Origin: Xanthobacteraceae bacterium 501b
GTDB taxonomy: Bacteria > Pseudomonadota > Alphaproteobacteria > Rhizobiales > Xanthobacteraceae
NCBI GenBank assembly: GCA_000378025.1
Contig: KB899087.1
Coordinates: forward strand, 2,418,001-2,482,000
Direction: 5' to 3'
Length of the DNA: 64,000 bases
The translations under genes and the position numbers were made by a program. The notes under the pieces are model-generated. The model saw only the letters and a program-made list of their open reading frames with translations. It had not been told where the DNA came from and did no database searches. The stretch's first letter is position 1. Every line of letters starts with the position of its first letter. Shown here piece by piece: positions 1 through 8,038 of the stretch.

Positions 1-587
1 GCGTCTCGCCGACCCGCTTCCTCGTGCATGAGGACCTCTATGCCCGCTTCGTCGACGGCTTCACCGAGGCGGTGAAGGGCGTGAAGGTCGGCAACGGCCT
101 GGACGAGGGCGTGCGTATGGGCCCGCTGGCCAATCCGCGCCGGGTCGAGGCGATGGAGGCGCTGACCGCCGACGCCCTCGCCAAGGGCGCCACCCTGCAC
201 ACCGGCGGGGCGCGCATCGGCAATAAGGGCTATTTCTTCGAGCCGACCGTGCTCACCGGCCTGTCGGCGGATACGCGCATCCTCAATGAGGAGCCCTTCG
301 GCCCGATCGTGCCGATCCAGTCCTTCACCTCGACCGAGGCGGTCATCGCCGAGGCCAACCGCCTGCCCTATGGCTTGGCGGCCTATGCCTACACCACCTC
401 TTCCGCCCGCGCCGACGAGTTCGCCCGCCGGGTGGAAAGCGGCATGATCTCGATCAACCATCACGGCCTCGCCCTTCCCGAAGTGCCGTTCGGCGGCATC
501 AAGGATTCCGGCTATGGCTCGGAAGGCGGCACCGAGGCGATGGAAGCCTATGTGAACACCAAGTTCGTGACCCAGCTCGGGGTCTGA
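1..587 (+). CDS. Aldehyde dehydrogenase, C-terminal part (succinate-semialdehyde dehydrogenase-like)
   Basis: This is the C-terminal part of an NAD(P)-dependent aldehyde dehydrogenase. The gene begins before the window; the frame is open from base 3 (VSPTRFLVHED). That stretch normally follows directly on the catalytic cysteine, which would lie just upstream. Visible family motifs are EEPFGPIVP and the closing PFGGIKDSGYGSEGG segment. These fit the succinate- or ketoglutarate-semialdehyde dehydrogenase branch best, but the substrate cannot be fixed from half a protein. The stop is followed by a 64-base gap holding a 10-bp inverted repeat before the next gene. Confidence 0.85.
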   Translation, partial: VSPTRFLVHEDLYARFVDGFTEAVKGVKVGNGLDEGVRMGPLANPRRVEAMEALTADALAKGATLHTGGARIGNKGYFFEPTVLTGLSADTRILNEEPFGPIVPIQSFTSTEAVIAEANRLPYGLAAYAYTTSSARADEFARRVESGMISINHHGLALPEVPFGGIKDSGYGSEGGTEAMEAYVNTKFVTQLGV

Positions 588-603
588 CACCGGCCTCGCC
601 AGC

Positions 604-646
604 GGCCGCGATGTGGGGTAACGACGTAGTGTCCCTCATCGCGGCC
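604..646. repeat. Inverted repeat upstream of the first EamA gene
   Basis: GGCCGCGATG (604-613) and CATCGCGGCC (637-646) form a perfect 10-bp inverted repeat with a 23-base spacer. It ends 5 bases before the ATG at 652. It could be a stem-loop at the end of the upstream transcript or a leader structure for the transporter. No T-run follows, so it is not a canonical terminator. Confidence 0.35.
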
Positions 647-651
647 CTGCC

Positions 652-1488
652 ATGGACCTTGCTGTTCTTCTCGTCGTGCTGCTGTCGGCCCTGCTTCAGG
701 CCGGCTGGAACGTGCTGCTGAAGCTGCGGCTCGATCCGCTATCGGCGCTGATGCTGGTCGTGCTCGGCGGCGGCGCGGTGGCGCTGCCGGTCGCGCTCGC
801 GCTTGGCCCGCCCGAACCGGCGCTGTGGCCGTGGATGGCGGGCTCGATGAGCGCGCATCTCGCCTTCTATGCCTGCCTCGTCGGCGCCTATGCCCGCGCC
901 GATCTCGGCCTCGTCTATCCCGTCGCGCGCGGCGGCGCGCTGCTGATGACCGCCGGCGTCGCCATCCTGGTTCTGCACGAGCCGGTGCGCCCGATCGGCA
1001 TCGCCGGCATCGCGTTGCTCTCGGCCAGCGTGCTGGTCACCGCCTGGCGCAGCCGGGGCGAGGCCTCGCAGGCCGCGGCCTTGGCGCTGGCGCTGGGCTC
1101 GGGCGTTGCTGTTACCGCCTATTCCCTCGTCGACGGCACCGCCGGCCGGATGGGGTCGCCGGCCATCTATACGGCGTGGCTGTTCGTCGGCGATGCCGTG
1201 TTGATTGCCGTCGGCCTAACGCTTTGGAAGGGTGCGGCCTTCCTGCACCCGGTGCGCCGGCATTGGGGGCTGGCGCTTATCGGCGGCGCCATGCTGTTCG
1301 TCAGCTATTGGCTGTGTGTCTGGGCGATGACGCGGGCGCCGATCAGCCTGGTGGCGGCGGTGCGCGAGGCCAGCGTACTGTTCGGCGCCGGCTTCGCCGT
1401 GCTGGTGCTGCAGGAGAAGCTGCGCCCCGAGCGCCTCCTCGCCGCCCTGCTGGTCGTCGCCGGCGTGACGCTGATCAAGCTGCATTGA
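652..1488 (+). CDS. EamA/DMT-family transporter
   Basis: This is a 278-residue integral membrane protein of the drug/metabolite transporter superfamily, with about ten hydrophobic segments in two EamA-like halves. The N-terminal motif AGWNVLLK and the C-terminal PERLLAALLVVAGVTLIK are typical. It lies 70 bases before a clear paralogue of almost the same length. The two share motifs throughout, including WPWMA versus WPWIA and GLVYPVARG versus GLVYPLARG, so they look like a tandem duplication. The substrate is unknown; DMT members export amino acids, nucleotides or drugs. Confidence 0.88.
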   Translation: MDLAVLLVVLLSALLQAGWNVLLKLRLDPLSALMLVVLGGGAVALPVALALGPPEPALWPWMAGSMSAHLAFYACLVGAYARADLGLVYPVARGGALLMTAGVAILVLHEPVRPIGIAGIALLSASVLVTAWRSRGEASQAAALALALGSGVAVTAYSLVDGTAGRMGSPAIYTAWLFVGDAVLIAVGLTLWKGAAFLHPVRRHWGLALIGGAMLFVSYWLCVWAMTRAPISLVAAVREASVLFGAGFAVLVLQEKLRPERLLAALLVVAGVTLIKLH

Positions 1489-1558
1489 GCTGATACTCCT
1501 CGGCAGCGCCTGCGGAATCGGCTAAAGCCCGGCCTCCTTTCTCCGGCCGGCCGTCCCC

Positions 1559-2401
1559 ATGGAACCCAGCGTCTTCCTCGCCGTCATCGCCGCCGCGGCG
1601 ATGCATGCCGGCTGGAACGCGGTGCTGAAGATACGGCTGGACCCGTTTCTCGCCGTGGTGCTGGTCAATGCCGCCTGCGGCCTCCTCGCTCTGCCGGTGG
1701 CGCTGTATCTCGGTCCGCCTGAGGCGCATGTGTGGCCGTGGATCGCGGCCTCGGTGGCTATCCACCTCGTCTATTACCTGACGCTGGCCGGCGCCTATCG
1801 CCGCGCCGATATGGGGCTGGTCTACCCGCTGGCGCGCGGCAGCGCCCCGCTGCTCACCACCATCCTCTCGGTGACTCTGGTGGGGGAGGCGGTGGACGCG
1901 CAGGGCTTTCTCGGGGTCGGGCTGCTGGCGCTCGGCATCCTGTCGATCGCCTGGCGGCGGGCTGGCGCTGCCGCCTTCGACCGGACGGCGCTGCGCCTCG
2001 CGCTGATGTGCGGGCTGTCGATCACCGCCTACACGCTGGTGGACGGGCTCGGTGCCCGCAGCGCCACCTCGCCGCATATCTACACCTCCTGGCTGTTCGT
2101 CGCCGACAGCGTCGTCATCACCCTGTTCGGCCTCGCCTGGAAGGGCCCGCGGGCGCTGGCGCCGACGCTCTCCTTCATCGGCCCCGGCCTTGCCGGCGGG
2201 GCGATGTCGCTCACCGCCTACTGGATCTCGATCTGGGCGATGACCAAGGCGCCGATCGGCCTCGTCGCGGCGGTGCGCGAATCCAGCGTGCTGTTCGGCG
2301 CGGTGATCGCCGTGGTGGTGCTGCATGAAAAGCTGCGCCCCGAACGGCTCGTGGCCGCCGCGCTCATCGTCGCCGGGCTGGTGCTGATCAAGCTGCATTG
2401 A
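1559..2401 (+). CDS. EamA/DMT-family transporter (tandem paralogue)
   Basis: This 280-residue protein has about ten membrane segments and is the second copy of the tandem DMT pair. It keeps AGWNAVLKIRLDP near the N-terminus, RADMGLVYPLARG near residue 90 and KLRPERLVAAALIVAGL at the C-terminus, all matched in the gene upstream. Function is export or exchange of a small metabolite across the inner membrane, substrate unknown. The pair could act as a heterodimer, but each has a full ten-segment fold, so independent transporters are equally possible. Confidence 0.88.
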   Translation: MEPSVFLAVIAAAAMHAGWNAVLKIRLDPFLAVVLVNAACGLLALPVALYLGPPEAHVWPWIAASVAIHLVYYLTLAGAYRRADMGLVYPLARGSAPLLTTILSVTLVGEAVDAQGFLGVGLLALGILSIAWRRAGAAAFDRTALRLALMCGLSITAYTLVDGLGARSATSPHIYTSWLFVADSVVITLFGLAWKGPRALAPTLSFIGPGLAGGAMSLTAYWISIWAMTKAPIGLVAAVRESSVLFGAVIAVVVLHEKLRPERLVAAALIVAGLVLIKLH

Positions 2402-2442
2402 GCGGTTTGGCCGGCGCCGCCCTCCTGTGCTCCATTGCGCCG

Positions 2443-3789
2443 ATGAACGACAAAGCCGCGCTGCCGATTCGCCCCTCCCTCCCGGCCGAAGCCTTCGCCG
2501 GGCCGCTGGCACTGGTGGGCTCCGGCGCACCCGTCATCATGGTGCTCGGCGGCGCCGGCACGGGAAAGACCACCTTTCTGCACGCGCTGCGCAAGCATGG
2601 CGGCGGCAAGCAGGCGTTTCTCGCCCCCACAGGCGTGGCGGCGCTGCAGCTCGGCGGGCAGACCATCCATTCCTTCTTCGGCCTGCCGCCCCGGCTGATG
2701 GACCCCGACCAAGTGCGCCCGCGCAGCCCTAAGCGCACCCTGATGAAGAAGCTGGAGCGCCTCGTCATCGACGAGATCTCCATGGTGCGCGCCGATGTGC
2801 TTGATGCGGTGGACCGCAGCCTGCGGATCGCCCGCGGCAATCCCGAGCCCTTCGGCGGGGTGCAGGTGGTGCTGGTCGGCGATTTCCTGCAATTGCCGCC
2901 CGTCGTGCCGCAGGCCGAGCGCGAAATCCTCGGCCATCTCGGCTATGAGGGCCCCTTCGCCTTCGACGCGCGGGTGCTGCGCGAGGTGGAGCCGGCGCGC
3001 CTGCCCTTCCTGACCGTCTACCGCCAGACCGACGACGCCTTTGTCGGCCATCTCGCTGAGCTGCGCACCGGCCGCTACATCGCCGACGCCATCGCCGCCA
3101 TCAACACCGCCTCGCACCGGGACCATCGGCCCGGCCGCATCCCGGTCGTGCTGGCGCCGACCAATGCGCGGGTCGATGCCTATAACCGGCGCGGCATGGA
3201 AGCGCTCTATGATGACGGCCGACTGTTCGAGGGCAAGAGCGAGGGCGAGTTCGACCTCGCCAATGATCGGCTGCCGGTACCGGAGACGCTGGCGCTGAAG
3301 GTGGGGGCGCGGGTGATGACGGTGCGCAATCATCCCGAGCGGCAATGGGTCAACGGCTCGGTCGGCACCATCACCGGCCTGGCCCCGGACCGCGCCTATG
3401 TCCGGCTCGACGGCGCCGGCATCGTCGAGATCGAGCGCACCAGTTGGGAGCGCATCCGCTACGATTGGGACGAGGCGACGGGCAAGGTCGCGGCCAAGGT
3501 GGTGGGCACCTATACCCAGCTTCCCCTCGTGCCCGCCTGGGCGGTGACGGTGCACAAGGCGCAGGGGCTGACTCTGGAGGATGTGCGGATCGACTTCGAC
3601 GCCGGCGCCTTCGCCGCCGGCCAGGCCTATGTCGCCCTCTCGCGCGCCCGCTCGCTGGAAGGCCTCTCGCTGGCCCGCCCGCTGCGCGCCTCCGACATCC
3701 GCATCGACCGCCGCGTCGCCGCCTTCACCGCCGCCTTCGAGAGTGGCGGCACGCTGATGACGGCTGCGCGGGGGATGGACGACGACTGA
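2443..3789 (+). CDS. PIF1/RecD-like ATP-dependent DNA helicase
   Basis: This 448-residue superfamily 1 helicase has Walker A at GGAGTGKTTFL (about residue 29), Walker B at LVIDEISMV, the motif LVGDFLQLPPV, and the C-terminal motif VTVHKAQGLTLEDV followed by AYVALSRARS. That set is the PIF1/RecD2 core. An upstream TTG overlapping the preceding stop would add 15 residues without conserved sequence, so the ATG MNDKAALP is preferred. It lacks the N-terminal helix-hairpin-helix region of RecD2 and is a short stand-alone helicase, probably in DNA repair or replication-fork processing. Confidence 0.88.
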   Translation: MNDKAALPIRPSLPAEAFAGPLALVGSGAPVIMVLGGAGTGKTTFLHALRKHGGGKQAFLAPTGVAALQLGGQTIHSFFGLPPRLMDPDQVRPRSPKRTLMKKLERLVIDEISMVRADVLDAVDRSLRIARGNPEPFGGVQVVLVGDFLQLPPVVPQAEREILGHLGYEGPFAFDARVLREVEPARLPFLTVYRQTDDAFVGHLAELRTGRYIADAIAAINTASHRDHRPGRIPVVLAPTNARVDAYNRRGMEALYDDGRLFEGKSEGEFDLANDRLPVPETLALKVGARVMTVRNHPERQWVNGSVGTITGLAPDRAYVRLDGAGIVEIERTSWERIRYDWDEATGKVAAKVVGTYTQLPLVPAWAVTVHKAQGLTLEDVRIDFDAGAFAAGQAYVALSRARSLEGLSLARPLRASDIRIDRRVAAFTAAFESGGTLMTAARGMDDD

Positions 3790-3821
3790 CCCTTTACATA
3801 TTCCTACATTGTCCATAGATT

Positions 3822-3839
3822 ACTCTCCAACAGGAGAGT
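3822..3839 (+). promoter_or_regulatory. Perfect hairpin that masks a ribosome binding site
   Basis: ACTCTCC (3822-3828), loop AACA, and GGAGAGT (3833-3839) make a perfect 7-bp stem with a 4-base loop. The 3' arm contains the GGAG Shine-Dalgarno sequence of the 49-codon gene whose ATG is at 3845, so the folded form would hide the ribosome binding site. Confidence 0.5.
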
Positions 3840-3844
3840 GACCC

Positions 3845-3994
3845 ATGAGCCAGACCGGCCTGCACCGCACCCGTGACAAGCTGCTGTTCGCCGTCTGCTA
3901 TGGCGCCGTGATCGCGGCCGTGCTGTTTCTGCACCCGGCGCCGGAGGCCCAGTCGCCCGCCGGCATCGCCGTCGCGAGCGACACCTCGCGCTGA
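3845..3994 (+). CDS. Small single-pass membrane protein, 49 residues
   Basis: A 49-codon open frame (MSQTGLHRTR...) has a strong GGAGAG ribosome binding site 6-9 bases upstream. It has a short basic N-terminus, one hydrophobic segment at about residues 13-30 (LLFAVCYGAVIAAVLFLH), and a small Pro/Ala/Ser-rich tail ending in DTSR. The predicted topology is one membrane span. I do not recognise a family. It sits between the helicase and the Rrf2 regulator, with a low-GC stretch before it that may hold its promoter. Confidence 0.55.
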   Translation: MSQTGLHRTRDKLLFAVCYGAVIAAVLFLHPAPEAQSPAGIAVASDTSR

Positions 3995-4121
3995 GTAGGC
4001 AGCCGCCACTGGTAAAATACCGTCCAATCTACCATTTATAGGGAGTGCTGGCGGCAGATTCGGCGCCCGGCTGACCAATCCCATTGCGCTGCTCCTGATG
4101 CAGCCGAATGACGAAGCGGAC

Positions 4122-4571
4122 ATGCTGACCAACAAGGGCAAGTACGGCCTCAAGGCGATGCTCTTTCTCGCCCGGCTCGAACCGGGTTCGAGCGCCATGG
4201 GGCAGGAAATCGCCACCGCCAACAACATCCCGAAGAAGTTCCTCGACGCCATTCTGCTGGAGCTGAGGAATGCCGGCATGCTGCGCTCCAAGAAGGGGCC
4301 GGGCGGCGGCTACGCGCTGGCCAAGACGCCGCGCGATATCCGCATCGGCCACATCATCCGCGTGCTCGACGGCCCGCTGGCCCCGCTCAGCTGCGCCAGC
4401 AAGAGCGCCTATGTGCCCTGCGAGGACTGCGAGGACCTCGCCACCTGCTCGGTGCGCATCACCATGAGCAAGGTGCGCGACGCCATGTCGGATATTCTCG
4501 ACGGCATGTCGCTGCACGACATGGTCATCTTCTCGCACGCCCCCGACGCCGACCTGATGTACAGCATCTGA
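4122..4571 (+). CDS. Rrf2-family transcriptional regulator
   Basis: This 149-residue Rrf2 regulator begins MLTNKGKYGLKAMLFLARL, the usual start of the family. The wing motif KKGPGGGYALAK lies at about residues 57-68. Four cysteines (C91, C100, C103, C109) sit where IscR/NsrR-type members bind an Fe-S cluster, so cluster-dependent sensing is plausible. An ATG 24 bases upstream is in frame, but only the chosen start has purine-rich bases before it and matches the family N-terminus. The upstream region (about 4008-4045) is AT-rich with short inverted repeats and is a likely promoter. The target genes are not evident. Confidence 0.88.
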   Translation: MLTNKGKYGLKAMLFLARLEPGSSAMGQEIATANNIPKKFLDAILLELRNAGMLRSKKGPGGGYALAKTPRDIRIGHIIRVLDGPLAPLSCASKSAYVPCEDCEDLATCSVRITMSKVRDAMSDILDGMSLHDMVIFSHAPDADLMYSI

Positions 4572-4608
4572 GACGACGGGCGGAGAAGCCGAAGAGTCTC
4601 CCCCCGGG

Positions 4609-4719
4609 GTCCCGGATCGTCGGCGCGCAAGCGCGCCTTGTCCGGGAAACAGCATAGGGCGCCCGTGTCCCGGCCCAGCGCAGGCGAAGCCGGAGCGCCG
4701 CGCCAGGATCCCGGATAAA
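4609..4719. repeat. REP-like palindromic repeats
   Basis: GTCCCGGATCG and downstream TTGTCCGGGA arms flank a GC-rich loop, followed by a second unit ending GGATCCCGGAT. This resembles the GTCATCCCGGA / TCCGGGATGAC elements found in other gaps of the window. It lies between the Rrf2 gene and the convergent gcdH. Confidence 0.5.
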
Positions 4720-4750
4720 CCCTTCGGCAATGCCCCTCAGCGCGCCCGGC

Positions 4751-5971
4751 TCAGAAGAACGCCTGGTGCCCGGTGATGGCCCGGCCGAGGATCAGCGCGT
4801 GGATGTCGTGCGTGCCCTCATAGGTGTTCACCGTCTCCAGGTTCACCATGTGGCGCATCACCGGGAACTCGCCGGAAATGCCGTTGCCGCCATGCATGTC
4901 GCGGGCGAGCCGGGCGATGTCGAGCGCCTTGCCGCAATTGTTGCGCTTGAGCATGGAGATGGTCTCCACCGGCAGCTGGCCCTCGTCGAACAGCCGGCCG
5001 GCGCGCAAAGCGAGCTGCAGGCCGAGCGTGATCTCGGTCGCCATGTCGGCGAGCTTCTTCTGGATGAGCTGCGTCGCCGCCAGCGGCTTGCCGAACTGCT
5101 TGCGGTCGAGCGTGTACTGGCGCGCGGCGGCGTAGCAGGCTTCCGCTGCCCCCATCGTGCCCCAGCCAATGCCGAAGCGGGCGCGGTTGAGGCAGCCGAA
5201 CGGGCCCTTGAGCCCGGAAGCGTCGGGCAGCAGATTTTCCTCCGGCACCTCCACCCCATCCATCACGATCTCGCCAGTGACCGAGGCGCGCAGCGAGAGC
5301 TTGTGCTCGATCTTCGGGGTGGTGAAGCCCTTCATGCCGCGCTCCAGCAGGAAGCCGCGGATCTCGTCGCCATGGGCGGCCGACTTCGCCCACACCACCG
5401 CGAGGTCGGCGATCGGCGAATTGGTGATCCACATCTTGGCGCCGGAGAGGCGATAGCCGCCGTCGATCTTCTCGGCGCGGGTGCGCATGCCGGCGGGGTC
5501 GGAGCCGGCGTCGGGCTCGGTGAGGCCGAAGCAGCCCACCATCTCGCCGGTGGCGAGCTTCGGCAGGAATTTGCGCTTCTGCGCCTCGCTGCCATAGGCG
5601 TTGATCGGGTGCATGACCAGCGAGGACTGCACGCTCATCGCCGAGCGATAGCCCGAATCGACCCGCTCCACCTCGCGCGCCACCAGCCCGTAGGAGACAT
5701 AGCCGAGTCCCGCCCCGCCATACTCCTCGGGAATGGTGGGGCCGAGCAGGCCGAGCTCGCCCATCTCGCTCATGATCTCGCGGTCAAAGCGCTCTTCCAT
5801 ATAGGCGGAGGTGACGCGCGGCTGCAGCTTCTCCTGCGCATAGTCGCGCGCCGTGTCGCGCACCAGGCGCTCTTCCTCGGTGAGCTGCGCATCGAAATCG
5901 ACCGGATCGGTCCAATCGAACGAAACCTTGGACGCCTTGGCGGCGTGGGCGGCGGACGGCGCGGCACTCAT
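4751..5971 (-). CDS. gcdH: Glutaryl-CoA dehydrogenase
   Basis: This 406-residue acyl-CoA dehydrogenase oxidatively decarboxylates glutaryl-CoA to crotonyl-CoA using FAD, in lysine, tryptophan and glutarate degradation. Motifs that set it apart from other acyl-CoA dehydrogenases include [10 protein letters not shown] at the N-terminus, [25 protein letters not shown] (FAD/substrate loop) and RARFGIGWG. The catalytic glutamate is E385 in [10 protein letters not shown]. Length is normal for the family. It is divergent from the ABC transporter operon at 6230, with a palindrome between them that might bind a shared regulator. Confidence 0.95.
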   Translation of the reverse strand: MSAAPSAAHAAKASKVSFDWTDPVDFDAQLTEEERLVRDTARDYAQEKLQPRVTSAYMEERFDREIMSEMGELGLLGPTIPEEYGGAGLGYVSYGLVAREVERVDSGYRSAMSVQSSLVMHPINAYGSEAQKRKFLPKLATGEMVGCFGLTEPDAGSDPAGMRTRAEKIDGGYRLSGAKMWITNSPIADLAVVWAKSAAHGDEIRGFLLERGMKGFTTPKIEHKLSLRASVTGEIVMDGVEVPEENLLPDASGLKGPFGCLNRARFGIGWGTMGAAEACYAAARQYTLDRKQFGKPLAATQLIQKKLADMATEITLGLQLALRAGRLFDEGQLPVETISMLKRNNCGKALDIARLARDMHGGNGISGEFPVMRHMVNLETVNTYEGTHDIHALILGRAITGHQAFF

Positions 5972-6124
5972 GCTTATTCTCCCGGACGACCGGCACCATA
6001 GGCCGGCCCGCCTCTCTTACAACGTCGCACGAGGCCGTGCATCCGGCCTTCTGCGACCGGCACCGGCGCCGCTTACGCTGGGTGATCCTACTTAGGTCTA
6101 GGGGTGGGGTACGATTGCGAAACA

Positions 6125-6142
6125 CTGAGACACGTGTTTCAG
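6125..6142. promoter_or_regulatory. Candidate operator palindrome between gcdH and the ABC transporter
   Basis: CTGAGACACGTGTTTCAG is an 18-base near-perfect palindrome (16 of 18 positions symmetric) with an ACACGTGT core. It lies in the divergent 258-base gap about 150 bases from gcdH and 88 bases from the binding-protein gene. The form resembles a TetR/GntR-type operator. No regulator gene lies next to it, so the assignment rests on symmetry alone. Confidence 0.4.
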
Positions 6143-6229
6143 TTGTGAAATCGGATCGCGACGAACAAACAATAGGCCAGCCCATACAATGGGCACGTCG
6201 CGCGCGGTCTATGAGAGGGGAATTCAGAC

Positions 6230-7828
6230 ATGCCGGCTTTTCCTGCCAAGGCAGCCCTTGCGGCTGCAATGCTGACGGCGCTGTGCGCGCCGGCCTATGC
6301 GGCCAAGACGCTCGTCTACTGCTCCGAAGGGAGCCCGGAAAACTTCACCCCCGCCCTCAACACCACGGGCACCAGTTTCGACGCCGCCCGCCCGGCCTAT
6401 AACCAGCTGGTCGAGTTCGAGCGCGGCAGCACCAAGGTCGTTCCCGGCCTCGCCGAGAGCTGGACGGTCAGCGACGACGGCAAGGAGCTCACCTTCAAGC
6501 TGCGCAAGGGCGTGAAATTCCATTCCGGCGTCAACGGCTTCACGCCGAGCCGCGACTTCAACGCCGACGACGTGATCTTCAGCTTCGACCGCATGTGGAA
6601 GCCGGAAAACCCGTACCACAAGGTCACGGGCGGCGCGTATGACTACTTCAACGACATGGGCCTGCCGGACCTGCTGGTCTCCATCGACAAGGTCGACGAC
6701 CACACGGTGAAATTCGTGCTCAAGGAGCCGAACGCGCCGATGCTGGCGAACCTCGCCATGGACTTCGCCACCATCCACTCCAAGGAATATGCCGACTTCC
6801 TGCTGAAGAAGGGCACGCCCGAGCAGTTCGACCAGATTCCGGTCGGCACCGGCCCGTTCTCCTTCGTGAACTACCAGAAGGACGCGGTGATCCGGTACAA
6901 GGCCTTCCCCGCCTATTTCGAGGGCCCGTCCAAGATCGACAACCTCGTCTTCGCCATCACCCCCGACCCGACCGCCCGCTATGCCAAGCTGAAGAAGGGC
7001 GAATGCCATGTGATGATCGCGCCGAACCCGGCCGACATCGCCGGCATGAAGACCGATCCGGCGGTCAACCTGCTCTCGCAGCCGGGCCTGAACATCGCCT
7101 ATTGGGCCTTCAACGTGGAAAAGCCCCCCTTCGACAAGAAGGAGGTGCGCCAGGCCTTCAACATGGCGATCGACAAGGCCGCCATCATCAAGGACGTCTA
7201 CCAGGGCGCCGGCCAGGGCGCGATCAACCCGATCCCGCCGACCATCTGGTCCTACAATACCGAGGTCAAGGACTACGCCTACGACCCGGAAAAGGCCAAG
7301 AAGATGCTGGCCGATGCCGGCGTCAAAACCCCGCTCGACATCGACCTGTGGTGGATGCCGGTGCAGCGCCCCTACAACCCGAATGCCAAGCGCATCGCCG
7401 AGATGATGCAGTCGGATCTGGCCAAGCTCGGCGTCAATGCCAAGCTGGTCTCCTATGAATGGGGCGAGTACCGCAAGCGCATGCAGGAAGGCGAGCACAT
7501 GACCGGCCAGCTCGGCTGGACCGGCGACAATGGCGACCCGGACAACTTCTTCTTCCTGCTCGGCTGCCCCGCCGCGCGCAAGGGCGGCCAGAACCTCGCC
7601 AAATGGTGCAACAAGGACTTCGACGCCCTGATCAACAAGGCGCGTAGCAGCTCCGACCTCGCCGAGCGCACCAAGCTCTACGAGCAGGCGCAGGTGATCT
7701 TCAAGGAAGACGCTCCCTGGTTCACCATCGCCCATTCGGTGGTGTACGAGCCGACCCGCAAGGAAGTGGTCGACTACAAGGTCAGCCCGTTCGGCCGCCA
7801 CGAATTCTACGGCGTCGAGCTGAAGTGA
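6230..7828 (+). CDS. ABC transporter substrate-binding protein, peptide/opine family 5
   Basis: This 532-residue periplasmic binding protein of the DppA/OppA type has an N-terminal signal peptide (cut after AYA, about residue 24). Family signatures are LAESWTVSDDGKELTFKLRKGVKFH and the later VGTGPF and VRQAFNMAIDK segments. It would deliver a peptide or peptide-like substrate to the permeases encoded downstream. A well-placed GAGAGGGGA lies before the ATG. The 210-base gap to the permease gene holds REP-like repeats, which often stabilise the first message of such operons so that the binding protein is made in excess. Confidence 0.93.
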   Translation: MPAFPAKAALAAAMLTALCAPAYAAKTLVYCSEGSPENFTPALNTTGTSFDAARPAYNQLVEFERGSTKVVPGLAESWTVSDDGKELTFKLRKGVKFHSGVNGFTPSRDFNADDVIFSFDRMWKPENPYHKVTGGAYDYFNDMGLPDLLVSIDKVDDHTVKFVLKEPNAPMLANLAMDFATIHSKEYADFLLKKGTPEQFDQIPVGTGPFSFVNYQKDAVIRYKAFPAYFEGPSKIDNLVFAITPDPTARYAKLKKGECHVMIAPNPADIAGMKTDPAVNLLSQPGLNIAYWAFNVEKPPFDKKEVRQAFNMAIDKAAIIKDVYQGAGQGAINPIPPTIWSYNTEVKDYAYDPEKAKKMLADAGVKTPLDIDLWWMPVQRPYNPNAKRIAEMMQSDLAKLGVNAKLVSYEWGEYRKRMQEGEHMTGQLGWTGDNGDPDNFFFLLGCPAARKGGQNLAKWCNKDFDALINKARSSSDLAERTKLYEQAQVIFKEDAPWFTIAHSVVYEPTRKEVVDYKVSPFGRHEFYGVELK

Positions 7829-7862
7829 CCGGCCGGGACTCTCTCGTCCCATCGCAATGAAC

Positions 7863-8016
7863 GTCATCCCGGACGCGGCCACGCCGCGCTCCGGGAGCGT
7901 CCCCCGCTAGAGGGCGGTTAGCGATCATCTTGCGATGCCAGCTGATCGGCGCGTGCTCTAAGGCGCATCTCCGTCCCCCGATCCCGGATCACCCCTGCGC
8001 GGTGTCCGGGATGACG
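7863..8016. repeat. REP-like repeats between binding-protein and permease genes
   Basis: GTCATCCCGGACGCGG starts at 7863 and the inverse arm TGTCCGGGATGACGG ends at 8016, with a further GATCCCGGATCA unit between. These are the same sequence family as at 25786 and 59161. The position inside an ABC operon, after the binding-protein gene, is common for REP elements. Confidence 0.6.
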
Positions 8017-8038
8017 GCCACACTTGCGTGTGAGGCTC

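Noticed and set aside
4029-4730. A 233-codon antisense frame over the Rrf2 gene
   Set aside because: No domain content; Rrf2 on the plus strand explains the region.
6224-7882. A 552-codon antisense frame over the substrate-binding protein gene
   Set aside because: No recognisable domains; the plus-strand gene has a signal peptide and family motifs.
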